NCBI RefSeq assembly: GCF_002080435.1
Contig: NZ_CP020538.1
Coordinates: forward strand, 2,723,501 to 2,787,500
Length of the DNA: 64,000 bases
Source of the DNA: Sphingobium herbicidovorans
GTDB lineage: Bacteria; Pseudomonadota; Alphaproteobacteria; Sphingomonadales; Sphingomonadaceae
Direction of reading: 5' to 3'
The notes below the pieces were generated by a model. That model did no database searches. It worked only from the letters and a program-made list of their open reading frames with translations, and was not told the DNA's origin. Positions 8,747 through 16,969 of this stretch are shown one piece after another. Made by a program: the position numbers and the translations under genes. How positions within the stretch are numbered: the first letter of the stretch is position 1; every line of letters starts with the position of its first letter.

Positions 8747-9008
8747 CTCCCTAAATCACCTTCGGACAGGGCGACGAACCCTGATCGATTCGAACAATAC
8801 ATAAGTCGCAAGAGCGTTTCCTGAACGGTCGTTCATCCCCCTCTATTCATCTTCGCAAGCGCCTCATCTCGTCCGCAGATGATGCGGGATTTGGGGTGAA
8901 AAGCGTTGCGATGGACGGCTCGCGGCTCTTCCGGTCGCTCAATTTGCCCTTCATTGGCTGGCCTGCTAGGCGGCGCGCGACCCTTCATCAGCAATCAGGA
9001 TTCGCCCG

Positions 9009-10325
9009 ATGGTGCCCCGTTACGCCCGCCCGCAAATGACCGCCCTCTGGGAACCCGAAGCGCGTTTTCGCATCTGGTTCGAGATAGAGGCGCATGCGAC
9101 CGAGGTCTTGGGCGATCTGGGCGTGGTGCCCAAATCGGCTGCCAAGGCGCTGTGGGATTGGTGGGCGACCAACCCCGTGATCGACGTGGCCGCCATCGAC
9201 GCGATCGAAGCCGTGACGAAGCATGACGTCATCGCTTTCCTGACCTGGGTAGCCGAGCAGGTTGGCGACGAAGCGCGTTTCATGCATCAGGGGATGACGT
9301 CTTCCGACGTGCTCGACACCTGCTTTGCTGTTCAGCTCTCTCGTGCCGCCGACATTCTGATCGATGATCTCGACAAGCTGCTCGACGTCATCAAGCGGCG
9401 CGCGTTCGAACATAAGCTGACGCCTACGATTGGCCGCAGCCACGGCATTCATGCAGAGCCGGTCACCTTCGGCCTCAAGATGGCAGAAGCCTATGCCGAG
9501 TTCAGCCGCTGCCGCGCCCGCCTTGTCGCAGCGCGTGAGGAAGTGGCAACCTGCGCCATTTCGGGCGCTGTCGGCACGTTCGCCAACATCGACCCGCGTG
9601 TGGAAGAACATGTCGCGGCCAAGCTGGGCCTGGCGATCGAGCCGGTATCGACCCAGGTCATTCCGCGCGATCGTCACGCCATGTTCTTTGCGACGCTGGG
9701 CGTTATCGCAAGTTCGATCGAGCGGCTCGCCGTCGAGGTGCGCCACCTGCAACGGACCGAAGTGCTGGAAGCCGAGGAATATTTCTCTCCGGGCCAGAAG
9801 GGCAGTTCGGCGATGCCCCATAAGCGCAACCCGGTGCTGACCGAGAACCTGACCGGCCTGGCCCGTATGGTGCGCAGCTACGCGCTGCCGGCCATGGAGA
9901 ATGTGGCTCTATGGCATGAGCGGGACATCAGCCATTCGTCGGTGGAACGCTATATCGGCCCGGATGCGACCATTACGCTGGACTTCGCGTTGGCCCGCCT
10001 GACCGGCGTGATCGACAAGCTGCTTATCTATCCCGAGCGGATGATGAAGAATCTCGATAAGATGGGCGGCCTGGTTCATTCGCAGCGGGTTCTGCTGGCG
10101 CTTACTCAAGCAGGCGTGTCGCGTGAGGACAGCTATCGCTATGTCCAGCGCAATGCGATGAAGGTGTGGGAATCCGATGGCCAGCTATCACTGCTGGAAC
10201 TTCTGAAGGCTGACCCGGATGTTGCCGCCGCCCTTCCGGCCGAGCAGATCGAGGAAAAGTTCGATCTGGGCTATCACTTCCGCCAGGTCGATACGATTTT
10301 CCGCCGCGTCTTTGGGGAAGCGTGA
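9009..10325 (+). CDS. purB: Adenylosuccinate lyase
   Basis: This 438-residue member of the fumarase/aspartase superfamily has the signature loop 'GSSAMPHKRNPVLTENL' (about residues 263-279) carrying the catalytic Ser. 'GRSHGIHAEPVTFG' (general acid/base His) and 'MTSSDVLDTC' supply the other active-site regions. It begins 'VPRYARPQMTALW', the usual start of the bacterial short PurB form. It cleaves SAICAR and adenylosuccinate in purine synthesis. The ATG at 9009 opens straight into the conserved N-terminus. The 262-bp gap upstream holds no convincing gene. A strong terminator follows, so it is probably monocistronic. Confidence 0.97.
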   Translation: MVPRYARPQMTALWEPEARFRIWFEIEAHATEVLGDLGVVPKSAAKALWDWWATNPVIDVAAIDAIEAVTKHDVIAFLTWVAEQVGDEARFMHQGMTSSDVLDTCFAVQLSRAADILIDDLDKLLDVIKRRAFEHKLTPTIGRSHGIHAEPVTFGLKMAEAYAEFSRCRARLVAAREEVATCAISGAVGTFANIDPRVEEHVAAKLGLAIEPVSTQVIPRDRHAMFFATLGVIASSIERLAVEVRHLQRTEVLEAEEYFSPGQKGSSAMPHKRNPVLTENLTGLARMVRSYALPAMENVALWHERDISHSSVERYIGPDATITLDFALARLTGVIDKLLIYPERMMKNLDKMGGLVHSQRVLLALTQAGVSREDSYRYVQRNAMKVWESDGQLSLLELLKADPDVAAALPAEQIEEKFDLGYHFRQVDTIFRRVFGEA

Positions 10326-10356
10326 CGCCGGTTCCGTCGCACCAGGGATCAAAGGA

Positions 10357-10380
10357 GGGCGCGGAGACGCGCCCTTTTTT
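10357..10380 (+). terminator. Intrinsic terminator of purB
   Basis: GGGCGCG (10357-10363), tetraloop GAGA, CGCGCCC (10368-10374) and six T. It lies 31 bases after the purB stop. Confidence 0.9.
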
Positions 10381-10505
10381 GTGCCTGGGCGACGGCTGCA
10401 TTGACCATGTCATGAAGGTGATGCGCGTTGGCCTGGACGCGCCGGGCGTTGCAAGCCGCGCAGCGCCTACCGAGCCGCTTTACAGCTATGACAGAATAGG
10501 TGAAT

Positions 10506-10582
10506 TGGTCGGGGAGAGAGGATTCGAACCTCCGGCCCCTGCCTCCCGAAGACAGTGCTCTACCAGGCTGAGCTACTCCCCG
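10506..10582 (-). tRNA. tRNA-Pro (anticodon CGG)
   Basis: The minus strand gives a 77-nt cloverleaf with CCA encoded (10508-10506). The acceptor stem CGGGGAG/CTCCCCG is perfectly paired with discriminator A. The anticodon stem CTGTC/GGCAG encloses loop TTCGGGA, giving anticodon CGG for CCG codons. 'GGTTCGAATCC' is the T arm. The promoter on its 5' side is a good sigma-70 match. Confidence 0.95.
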
Positions 10583-10625
10583 ACCGATAGCGGCATTGCT
10601 CTGCAACGCCGCTGGGCAGGCGGGG

Positions 10626-10654
10626 TCTATAGAGGGGGCTTTTCGGGCTGGCAA
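10626..10654 (-). promoter_or_regulatory. Sigma-70-type promoter for tRNA-Pro
   Basis: The minus strand reads TTGCCA (complement of 10649-10654), 17 bp, TATAGA (complement of 10626-10631), about 44 bp before the mature tRNA 5' end. It could also start just after the JAB-like gene's stop, which lies upstream on the same strand. Confidence 0.6.
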
Positions 10655-10682
10655 GCGGCTGGAGGCGCTTTTTTTGTCATGA

Positions 10683-10982
10683 TCAAAGCAGGCCCGCCGC
10701 ACGGAAGCTGAACTGGTCGCCGCTGCCCCGGATCACATGATCGGCCAGCTTCACATCCATCGGACGAAGGCGGCGGGAAATGGTGCGGGACAGTCGTATG
10801 TCATCCCAGCGGGGGACGGGAGCCTGATCGTCGAAGCGCCGCTGTTCGATGACGAGCCATTGGCTGTCTAACTCCAACAGTTCACGCACGACGCGGCGCC
10901 AGCCGTCATCGGCGGCGACACGGCGGAGGGGACGCCCATCATTGTCGAGGAGGAGGAATTGCGTGCTTTCTGTCGGACTCAT
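10683..10982 (-). CDS. RadC/JAB-domain-like protein with degenerate metal site
   Basis: This is a 99-residue protein. Its C-terminal part 'RRLRPMDVKLADHVIRGSGDQFSFRAAGLL' has the shape of the RadC (MPN/JAB) domain end, where 'LGI..HDHLIVG' and 'S.R..GL' are conserved. Opening strands 'FLLLDNDGRPL' fit the same fold. At the site where RadC proteins carry HxHPSGD, this sequence reads 'RRFDDQAPVPRWDDI', so by eye alignment both His and the Asp ligand are lost. If this alignment is right the protein cannot be a JAMM metalloprotease. The ATG at 10982 has no strong SD. Real RadC proteins are longer (about 220 residues). Function unknown. Confidence 0.65.
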   Translation of the reverse strand: MSPTESTQFLLLDNDGRPLRRVAADDGWRRVVRELLELDSQWLVIEQRRFDDQAPVPRWDDIRLSRTISRRLRPMDVKLADHVIRGSGDQFSFRAAGLL

Positions 10983-11152
10983 GCAACCAACATGGTGTTA
11001 CGGTAGAGCGGGGCCACCTCGAACCGCATCCACTATGGATATGACGGCCATCAAATTGATCCGAAGCGAAAGCAGGATTTGGCTTGAGGTCGCTCGCTCG
11101 GCTAGATGCGGCATGGAAACATGCGGAATCGCCGCAACAGGGAAGAACCTCT

Positions 11153-12100
11153 TTGACCAGCATCATCACCCCCGGCGAAGCGCATTATGAGCAGCAATAT
11201 CTGGACCTGATGCGCCGGGTCTGGACGCAGGGGGATGAGCGGGTCGATCGCACGGGCGTGGGGACACGTTCCCTGTTGGGCGCGAGCATGCGCTTTTCGC
11301 TGCGGGACGAGGCGGTGCCGTTGCTGACGACAAAGCGGGTTTATTGGAAAGTGGCGGCGCGGGAGATGCTTTGGTTCCTGTCCGGCGACACCAGCATCCG
11401 CGAACTGGTGCGGCAAGGGGTCCACATCTGGACCGACTGGCCTCTGGATGCATATCGTAAGGCGACGGGGGAAGAGATAAGCCGCGACGATTTCGAGGCG
11501 CGGATAATTGCAGATGCAGGCTTTGCCGAGCGCTGGGGCGACCTGGGGCCGGTTTATGGCGCGCAATGGGTGAACTGGCCCCGCTATGAGCCGGTGGGGG
11601 ATGGCCTCTACCGGCGGGCGGAAAGGGGGCATAACCAGATTGCGGAGCTGGTCGACGGGATCAGGAATAATCCGGGGTCGCGGCGCTTGCTGTTTACCGG
11701 CTGGAATGTCGCGGAGGTGGCGCGGATGGCGTTGCCGCCCTGTCATATGACCTATCAGTTCCAGGTGGCGAACGGGCGGCTGAACGGATTGCTGTTTCAG
11801 CGCAGTTGTGACCTGGGGCTGGGATTTGCCTTTAACATTTTTGGCCTGTCGATGATCACCCGGATGCTGGCGCAGCAGTGCGATCTGGAACCGGGGGAAA
11901 TCGTCTGGCAGGGCGGTGACGTTCACCTGTATCTGAACCATGCCGAACTGGTTGAGGAGCAGATCAGCAGGACGCCGGGCGGGGCGCCGAAATTGAAGAT
12001 CAACCGGCGGCCGGAGAGCATTTTCGACTATAAGATCGAAGATTTCGAGGTGGTCGATTATACGCCGCAGAAGCATATTTCGGCGCCGGTGGCGGTTTGA
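11153..12100 (+). CDS. thyA: Thymidylate synthase
   Basis: The call gives 315 residues from a TTG at 11153, seven bases after GGAAG; an in-frame ATG at 11084 would add 23 unconserved residues. Conserved blocks are 'EQQYLDLMRRVWTQG', 'RTGVGTRSLLGASMRFSL', 'LWFLSGDT', 'WGDLGPVYGAQW', the catalytic Cys in 'ALPPCHMTYQFQV', 'QRSCDLGLGFAFN' and 'GDVHLYLNH'. It methylates dUMP to dTMP using methylene-THF. It is some 50 residues longer than E. coli ThyA, with the extra sequence around residues 85-130 between the 'HIWTDWPLDAY' and 'FAERWGDLGP' blocks. It is transcribed alone. Confidence 0.96.
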   Translation: MTSIITPGEAHYEQQYLDLMRRVWTQGDERVDRTGVGTRSLLGASMRFSLRDEAVPLLTTKRVYWKVAAREMLWFLSGDTSIRELVRQGVHIWTDWPLDAYRKATGEEISRDDFEARIIADAGFAERWGDLGPVYGAQWVNWPRYEPVGDGLYRRAERGHNQIAELVDGIRNNPGSRRLLFTGWNVAEVARMALPPCHMTYQFQVANGRLNGLLFQRSCDLGLGFAFNIFGLSMITRMLAQQCDLEPGEIVWQGGDVHLYLNHAELVEEQISRTPGGAPKLKINRRPESIFDYKIEDFEVVDYTPQKHISAPVAV

Positions 12101-12134
12101 AATCGAGAATGAAATAGCGAGAAAAACGGAACTC

Positions 12135-12162
12135 TTGCCTTTTGAAGGCGTTGTAATATAAT
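12135..12162 (+). promoter_or_regulatory. Predicted sigma-70 promoter of the BCKDH genes
   Basis: TTGCCT (12135-12140), a 16-bp spacer and a perfect TATAAT (12157-12162) lie 43 bp before the E1alpha start codon in a locally AT-rich gap. AGGAGG (12195-12200) is the ribosome binding site. Confidence 0.65.
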
Positions 12163-12204
12163 AATTGCGATAAGCAATAATGTTGCAAGCGCGTAGGAGG
12201 CGGG

Positions 12205-13512
12205 ATGGGCGACCGGGGCAATTCGGGCGCTGGGATGGCCGGAAATGAGCAGGAGCAGCGGCGCAACCTGCCGCCGCTCCGCTTGCATGTGCCCGAGCCG
12301 CGCTTCCGCCCCGGCGATGTCGCCGATTTCAGCGATCTGGAGATTCCGGCGGCCGGGATGATGCCGCGCCCGGATGAGGGCGGGGACCCGGCGAATATGC
12401 ATGACCTGGCCTATGGGCTGGTCCGCGTGCTGGACGCGGAAGGAAAGGCGGTAGGCGCGTGGGACCCGAAGCTGCCGCCCGAAACGCTGATCCGCATGTT
12501 ACGCGCGATGGCGCTGACGCGGGCGTTCGACCAGCGGATGTTCAGGGCGCAGCGGCAGGGCAAGACCAGTTTCTACATGAAATCGACCGGCGAGGAGGCG
12601 GTGTCCATCGGCGCGGCAGCGGCGCTGGCGAGCGATGACATGTGCTTTCCCAGCTATCGCCAGCAAGGCGTGCTGATCGCGCGCGGCTGGCCGATCATCG
12701 ACATGATGAACCAGATTTATTCCAACAAGGGCGACCGGCTGAAAGGCCGCCAGCTGCCGATCATGTATTCGGCGCGAGAGGCCAGTTTCTTTTCGATCTC
12801 CGGCAATCTGGCCACCCAATATCCGCAGGCGGTCGGCTGGGCGATGGCGAGCGCGGCGCGCGGCGACACGCGGATCGCGGCGACATGGTGCGGGGAGGGA
12901 TCGACAGCCGAAGGCGATTTTCATTCCGCCTGCATCTTTGCCAGCGTCTATCGTGCGCCGGTGATATTGAATGTTGTTAATAATCAATGGGCTATAAGCA
13001 GTTTTTCAGGATTTGCCGGAGCGGAGGCGACGACCTTTGCCGCGCGGGCCATCGGCTATGGGATCGCGGGGCTGCGCATCGACGGCAATGACGCGCTGGC
13101 GGTCTATGCGGCGACGCGCTGGGCGGCGGACCGGGCGCGGGCCAATCATGGGCCGACGCTGATCGAACATTTCACCTATCGGGCCGAGGGTCACAGCACT
13201 TCGGATGATCCGGGCGCTTACCGGTCGGCAGACGAGGGAAGCCAATGGCCGCTCGGCGATCCCATCGCGCGGTTGAAGCAGCATTGCATTGCGCTGGGCA
13301 TCTGGGACGAGGATCGCCACGCGGCGATGGACAAGGAACTGGCCGAGCAGGTGCGCGACGCCGCGCGGGAGGCGGAGAAGAACGGGATACTCGGGCACGG
13401 GCTGCATCATCCGATGGAGACGATGTTCGAGGATGTGTTCGAGCAGATGCCCTGGCACCTGAAGGAACAGCAACAAGCTATGCTGGACGAGTGGAAGGCG
13501 GCGGGGCTGTGA
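12205..13512 (+). CDS. bkdA1: Branched-chain 2-oxoacid dehydrogenase E1 component, alpha subunit
   Basis: This 435-residue protein has an N-terminal extension ('PPLRLHVPEPRFRPGDVADF') typical of bacterial 3-methyl-2-oxobutanoate dehydrogenase alpha chains. The E1alpha core shows 'MFRAQRQGKTSFYMKSTGEEA', 'FPSYRQQGVLIARGW' and the thiamine-diphosphate/Mg motif 'GEGSTAEGDFH...NVVNNQWAIS'. The GEG in place of GDG is usual in this family. 'TYRAEGHSTSDDP' is the regulatory loop that is phosphorylated in eukaryotes. It decarboxylates the 2-oxoacids of Val, Leu and Ile. It heads the E1alpha-E1beta-E2 set but is separated from E1beta by a 394-bp repeat-filled gap. Confidence 0.95.
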   Translation: MGDRGNSGAGMAGNEQEQRRNLPPLRLHVPEPRFRPGDVADFSDLEIPAAGMMPRPDEGGDPANMHDLAYGLVRVLDAEGKAVGAWDPKLPPETLIRMLRAMALTRAFDQRMFRAQRQGKTSFYMKSTGEEAVSIGAAAALASDDMCFPSYRQQGVLIARGWPIIDMMNQIYSNKGDRLKGRQLPIMYSAREASFFSISGNLATQYPQAVGWAMASAARGDTRIAATWCGEGSTAEGDFHSACIFASVYRAPVILNVVNNQWAISSFSGFAGAEATTFAARAIGYGIAGLRIDGNDALAVYAATRWAADRARANHGPTLIEHFTYRAEGHSTSDDPGAYRSADEGSQWPLGDPIARLKQHCIALGIWDEDRHAAMDKELAEQVRDAAREAEKNGILGHGLHHPMETMFEDVFEQMPWHLKEQQQAMLDEWKAAGL

Positions 13513-13525
13513 GGGTTTTTCGTGT

Positions 13526-13863
13526 CCGTCATTCCAGCGGAAGCTGGGATCTGTCTGCCTTGTGCCGACCTGTGGATTGGGGGGACGGGATTCGAGCTTC
13601 CGCTGGCATGACGGGTTGGTGGGGGTGGGGGCCTTCGTCTTCGTTCGGGGCGAGCGGCGGGAATTTTTCTGGTCGCGCGGAGGCGCAGAGTTCGCAGAGG
13701 GTTTTGCGGGGCGACGGCAGTCTTTCGAGACTTGGGGCCGTTGTGTGGTCAGGATTTTCATTGGCTACGGCGAGCCCCGTCCGCGCTCTCTGCGCCTCTG
13801 CGCGACATAAGCAGATGTGGTCGTCGGGAAGGAGGGAGATCCCAGCTTTCGCTGGGATGACGG
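13526..13863. repeat. Composite of nested inverted repeats between E1alpha and E1beta
   Basis: This fills the 394-bp gap at 13513-13906, which holds no gene. The outer pair is a sphingomonad-type palindrome: 'ccgtcattccagcggaagct' onward at 13526-13551 and 'gatcccagctttcgctggga' onward at 13838-13863, with a degenerate third copy at 13587-13614. Inside is a second pair: 'tcgcgcggaggcgcagag' (13673-13690) and 'ctctctgcgcctctgcgcg' (13786-13804). The first family recurs near 16.3, 18.3 and 23.3 kb, and the second near 49.8 kb. It looks like a REP/MITE-type nested insertion. Confidence 0.75.
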
Positions 13864-13906
13864 TTTTTGCCGGGGCGAGGGCGAGAATAAACTCAGGTGC
13901 GCGGGC

Positions 13907-14941
13907 ATGACTGAGGCGGCCACCGAATCCCGCCAGATGAGCATGATCCAGGCGATCAACAGCGCGCTGGACGTGATGATGGAGCGTGACCCCGATGTCG
14001 TCGTGATGGGGGAGGATGTCGGCTATTTCGGCGGCGTCTTTCGGGCGACGGCTGGGTTGCAGGCGAAATATGGCAAGAACCGGGTGTTCGACACGCCGAT
14101 CACCGAAATCGGGATCATTGGCGTCGCGATTGGCATGGGCGCCTATGGGCTGCGGCCTGTGCCTGAAATCCAGTTTGCTGACTATATCTACCCGGCGCTC
14201 GACCAGTTGGTCAGCGAGGCGGCGCGGCTGCGTTACCGGTCGGCGGGCGAGTTCATCGCGCCGATGACGGTGCGGTCGCCCTTTGGCGGCGGGATTTTCG
14301 GGGGGCAGACGCACAGTCAGTCGCCCGAGGGCATTTTTACCCATGTGTCGGGCATCAAGACGGTGATCCCATCGACGCCCTACGACGCCAAGGGGCTGTT
14401 GATCGCGGCGATCGAGGATAATGACCCCGTCATCTTCTTCGAACCCAAGCGCATCTATAATGGGCCGTTCGACGGTCAATATGATCGCCCTGCAAAAAGC
14501 TGGGCCGGGCATCCGGGCGCGATGGTGCCGGAGGGCTATTACCGCGTGCCGCTGGGGCAGGCGCGGACTGTGCGGGAAGGCGAGGCGCTGACCATATTAT
14601 GCTATGGCACGATGGAGCATGTCGTTGAAAGCACCGTCAGGGAAATGGGCGTAGATGCGGAAATCATCGACCTGCGGACGTTGGTGCCGCTGGATATCGA
14701 GGCGATAGAGGGTTCGGTGAAGAAGACTGGCCGATGCCTGATTGTGCATGAGGCGACGCGCACGAGCGGTTTCGGCGCGGAACTATCGGCGCTGGTGCAG
14801 GAGCGGTGCTTTTATCATCTTGAAGCGCCGGTGGAGCGGGTCACGGGGTTCGACACGCCCTATCCGCACAGCCTGGAATGGGCCTATTTCCCCGGCCCGG
14901 TGCGGATCCGGGAAGCCATCAACAAGATCATGAGGGATTGA
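13907..14941 (+). CDS. bkdA2: Branched-chain 2-oxoacid dehydrogenase E1 component, beta subunit
   Basis: This 344-residue protein starts at the ATG at 13907; the open frame extends further upstream but only through repeat DNA. Conserved blocks are 'MSMIQAINSALDVMMERDPDVVVMGEDVGYFGGVFRAT', 'FDTPITEIGIIGVAIGMGAYG', 'AEIQFADYIYPALDQL'-type sequence and 'LIVHEATRTSGFGAEL'. These are all standard for the transketolase-like beta chain, which contributes to the TPP pocket and the E2 interface. It pairs with the alpha subunit just upstream as an alpha2beta2 tetramer. It ends 5 bp before the E2 start. Confidence 0.95.
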   Translation: MTEAATESRQMSMIQAINSALDVMMERDPDVVVMGEDVGYFGGVFRATAGLQAKYGKNRVFDTPITEIGIIGVAIGMGAYGLRPVPEIQFADYIYPALDQLVSEAARLRYRSAGEFIAPMTVRSPFGGGIFGGQTHSQSPEGIFTHVSGIKTVIPSTPYDAKGLLIAAIEDNDPVIFFEPKRIYNGPFDGQYDRPAKSWAGHPGAMVPEGYYRVPLGQARTVREGEALTILCYGTMEHVVESTVREMGVDAEIIDLRTLVPLDIEAIEGSVKKTGRCLIVHEATRTSGFGAELSALVQERCFYHLEAPVERVTGFDTPYPHSLEWAYFPGPVRIREAINKIMRD

Positions 14942-14946
14942 GGGCC

Positions 14947-16236
14947 ATGGCGCTGTTCACGTTCAGGCTGCCCGATATTGGCGAAGGCATTTCCGAGGCG
15001 GAGATTGTCGGTTGGCATGTGAAGGTCGGCGACCGGGTCGAGGAAGACCAGCCTATCGCCGACATGATGACCGACAAGGCGACGGTAGAGATGGAAAGCC
15101 CGGTGGCAGGCGTGGTGACGCGGTTGGCGGGGGAAGTGGGGGATCAGATCGCCATCGGGGCGATGCTGGTGGAGATTGAGGTTGAGGGAGAGGCGGAGGC
15201 TGCTGGCGGTGAGCGGCCTTCTGAAGAGGAGATTGCGGCGGAGACGCCGGGAGCGGGAGAAATTGAACCTCACCCGCTGAACGAGATAATGACATCCTCC
15301 GTTCGCCCTGAGCCTGTCGAAGGGCAAGACGGGGGCTTCGACAAGCTCAGCCCGAACGGGGGTGGTCCTGCAGGAGAACGGGTGCTTGCCTCCCCCGCCG
15401 TCAGAGCGCGGGCGAAGGACTTGGGGATCGACCTGGCCCAGGTGAAAGCCAGCGGGGACCATATCCGACATTCGGACCTGGATGCATTCCTGCTTTATCG
15501 CGCCGGGCAGGGCTATCGGCCCGCCGGACAGCGCATGAAGCGCGCGGACGAGGTGATAAAGGTGATCGGGCTGCGTCGCCGGATCGCGGAGAATATGGCG
15601 GCGTCGAAGCGGCATATTCCGCATTTCTCCTATGTGGAGGAGATCGACGTCACCGAACTGGAGCGGATGCGGGCGCAGTTGAACGGTGAGCGGGGCGATA
15701 GGCCGAAGCTGACGATGCTGCCGCTGCTGATCGCCGCGCTGTGCCGGGCATTGCCGGATTTTCCGATGCTGAATGCGCGCTATGATGGTGAGGCGGGCGT
15801 GGTGACACGTTTTGGCGCGGTGCATCTGGGGATCGCGACGCAGACCGATGCGGGCTTGATGGCGCCAGTGATCCGGGACGCGCAGGACATGAATATCTGG
15901 CAGCTGGCGAGCGAGATCAGGCGGCTGGCCGATGCTGCACGGTCTGGCAAGGCGAAGGCGGAGGAACTGTCGGGATCGACGCTGACGCTGACGTCGCTGG
16001 GCGCGCTGGGCGGGGTGGCGACGACGCCGGTGATCAATCGGCCGGAAGTGGCGATCATCGGACCCAATCGCGTGATCGAGCGGCCAGTGTTCCGGGGGCG
16101 GGAGGTCGTGCCCGCCAAGCTGATGAACCTGTCGATCAGTTGCGACCATCGGGTCGTGGACGGGTGGGACGCGGCGAACTTCGTGCAGGCGGTCAAGCGG
16201 TTGCTGGAGATGCCGGTGCTGTTGTTCGCGGATTAG
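14947..16236 (+). CDS. bkdB: Branched-chain 2-oxoacid dehydrogenase E2 (dihydrolipoyl acyltransferase)
   Basis: This 429-residue protein has one N-terminal lipoyl domain (residues 1-80) with lipoyl-lysine K44 in 'MTDKATVEM'. A linker follows, then a peripheral subunit-binding domain ('LASPAVRARAKDLGIDL', about 147-183). The C-terminal catalytic domain ends 'SISCDHRVVDGWDAANF' with the active-site HxxxDG. It transfers acyl groups from E1 to CoA in the BCKDH core. The linker (about residues 118-138) is encoded by a pair of REP palindromes in frame. The ATG at 14947 follows E1beta by 5 bp. No E3 (lpd) gene follows, so E3 must be supplied from elsewhere. Confidence 0.95.
   Translation: MALFTFRLPDIGEGISEAEIVGWHVKVGDRVEEDQPIADMMTDKATVEMESPVAGVVTRLAGEVGDQIAIGAMLVEIEVEGEAEAAGGERPSEEEIAAETPGAGEIEPHPLNEIMTSSVRPEPVEGQDGGFDKLSPNGGGPAGERVLASPAVRARAKDLGIDLAQVKASGDHIRHSDLDAFLLYRAGQGYRPAGQRMKRADEVIKVIGLRRRIAENMAASKRHIPHFSYVEEIDVTELERMRAQLNGERGDRPKLTMLPLLIAALCRALPDFPMLNARYDGEAGVVTRFGAVHLGIATQTDAGLMAPVIRDAQDMNIWQLASEIRRLADAARSGKAKAEELSGSTLTLTSLGALGGVATTPVINRPEVAIIGPNRVIERPVFRGREVVPAKLMNLSISCDHRVVDGWDAANFVQAVKRLLEMPVLLFAD
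15299..15359. repeat. Inverted pair of REP-type palindromes inside the E2 linker
   Basis: The first copy (15299-15325) reads ccgttcgccctgagcctgtc onward; the second (15333-15359) reads gggcttcgacaagctcagcc onward, in inverted orientation. Another copy of the family lies at 19308-19334. Both copies are translated in frame as 'SVRPEPVEG' and 'GFDKLSPNG'. Confidence 0.85.
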
Positions 16237-16250
16237 TGGAGGAGCAGTAT

Positions 16251-16332
16251 ACCGTCATGCCGGTGAAAGCTGGCGTCTCCCCATGAGGCGCGCCTTCTGG
16301 ACTGGGATCCCAGCTTTCGCTGGGATGACGGT
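16251..16332. repeat. Paired intergenic palindromic repeat
   Basis: 'accgtcatgccggtgaaagc' onward at 16251 and 'gatcccagctttcgctggga' ending in tgacgg at 16332 are inverted copies of the same family as the outer pair at 13.5 kb. They occupy the gap between convergent E2 and the DUF11-like gene. Confidence 0.75.
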
Positions 16333-16344
16333 GCGATAATGTGC

Positions 16345-16830
16345 TCACCGCATCATGGCGCGGTAGCTGAGGCGCGCGGTTTCTCCGGGCGACAGGCGGC
16401 TGGGCATGGACCAGCGGAGATGCGTAATATCGGCGGGCACGGCGCGGCGCGTGCCACCCAGCGGGGTGGGCAGCCAGAGATCCTCAAGACGGCCCCAGCG
16501 TGTGCCGCCGTCCACCGACACCTGCATCGAGGGATCGGCTTCGGTCAGGAGCGCGCCGCGTGGGACGGGATTGGTGAGCGCGACGCCTTGCACCGGTTCG
16601 CTGCCTTCGTTGCGCCAGTGGACGACGAATATAAGCTGGTCGCCCGGCGCGGCATGGCTGGCGCTGGCCAGGATGCGGCGGGGGCGGCCGTTGATATCGG
16701 TGTGGACACGTTCGACGAACATCTGTCTTTCCACCCGCAGGTCCGGCTTTGCCATCGCCGCCGACGCCGTCATCCCCCATGCCGCCATGCCCGCCAGCGC
16801 CATTTTCCGCATCATTCCAGTCAGTCCCAC
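16345..16830 (-). CDS. Exported DUF11-like repeat-domain protein
   Basis: This is a 161-residue precursor. A signal peptide ('MRKMALAGMAAWGMTASAAMA') is followed by about 130 residues with 'APGDQLIFVVHWRNEGSEPVQGVALTNPVPRG'. That resembles the DUF11/TIGR01451 domain (conserved repeat of surface proteins, with 'Y.....N.G...a..v.v.D.lP.g') in a single copy. The start may be GTG at 16830 or ATG at 16815; the latter gives a more usual signal peptide. Its product is probably periplasmic or cell surface. It is convergent with the BCKDH genes and divergent from the PerM-type gene. No enzymatic motif is visible. Confidence 0.75.
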   Translation of the reverse strand: MGLTGMMRKMALAGMAAWGMTASAAMAKPDLRVERQMFVERVHTDINGRPRRILASASHAAPGDQLIFVVHWRNEGSEPVQGVALTNPVPRGALLTEADPSMQVSVDGGTRWGRLEDLWLPTPLGGTRRAVPADITHLRWSMPSRLSPGETARLSYRAMMR

Positions 16831-16969
16831 CCTGTTTGCCGATGGTGTAGCGCCAGAGCGACGAAGAATTGGTTAATCGCTCCTTTGCCATGATGCGGGC
16901 ATGGAATGAAATTGACGCGCCGCAGCAGGCCGGTACACAACAGCATCAGGCGGCAGGATCGAACATTCA

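Noticed and set aside
8747..9008. Gene in the gap upstream of purB
   Set aside because: A frame at 8906-9226 runs into purB in another frame, and nothing in it resembles a protein family.
10322..10711. Frames on both strands through the tRNA-Pro gene
   Set aside because: They translate the tRNA ('GERGFEPPAPASRRQCSTRLS' and its antisense), a common artefact.
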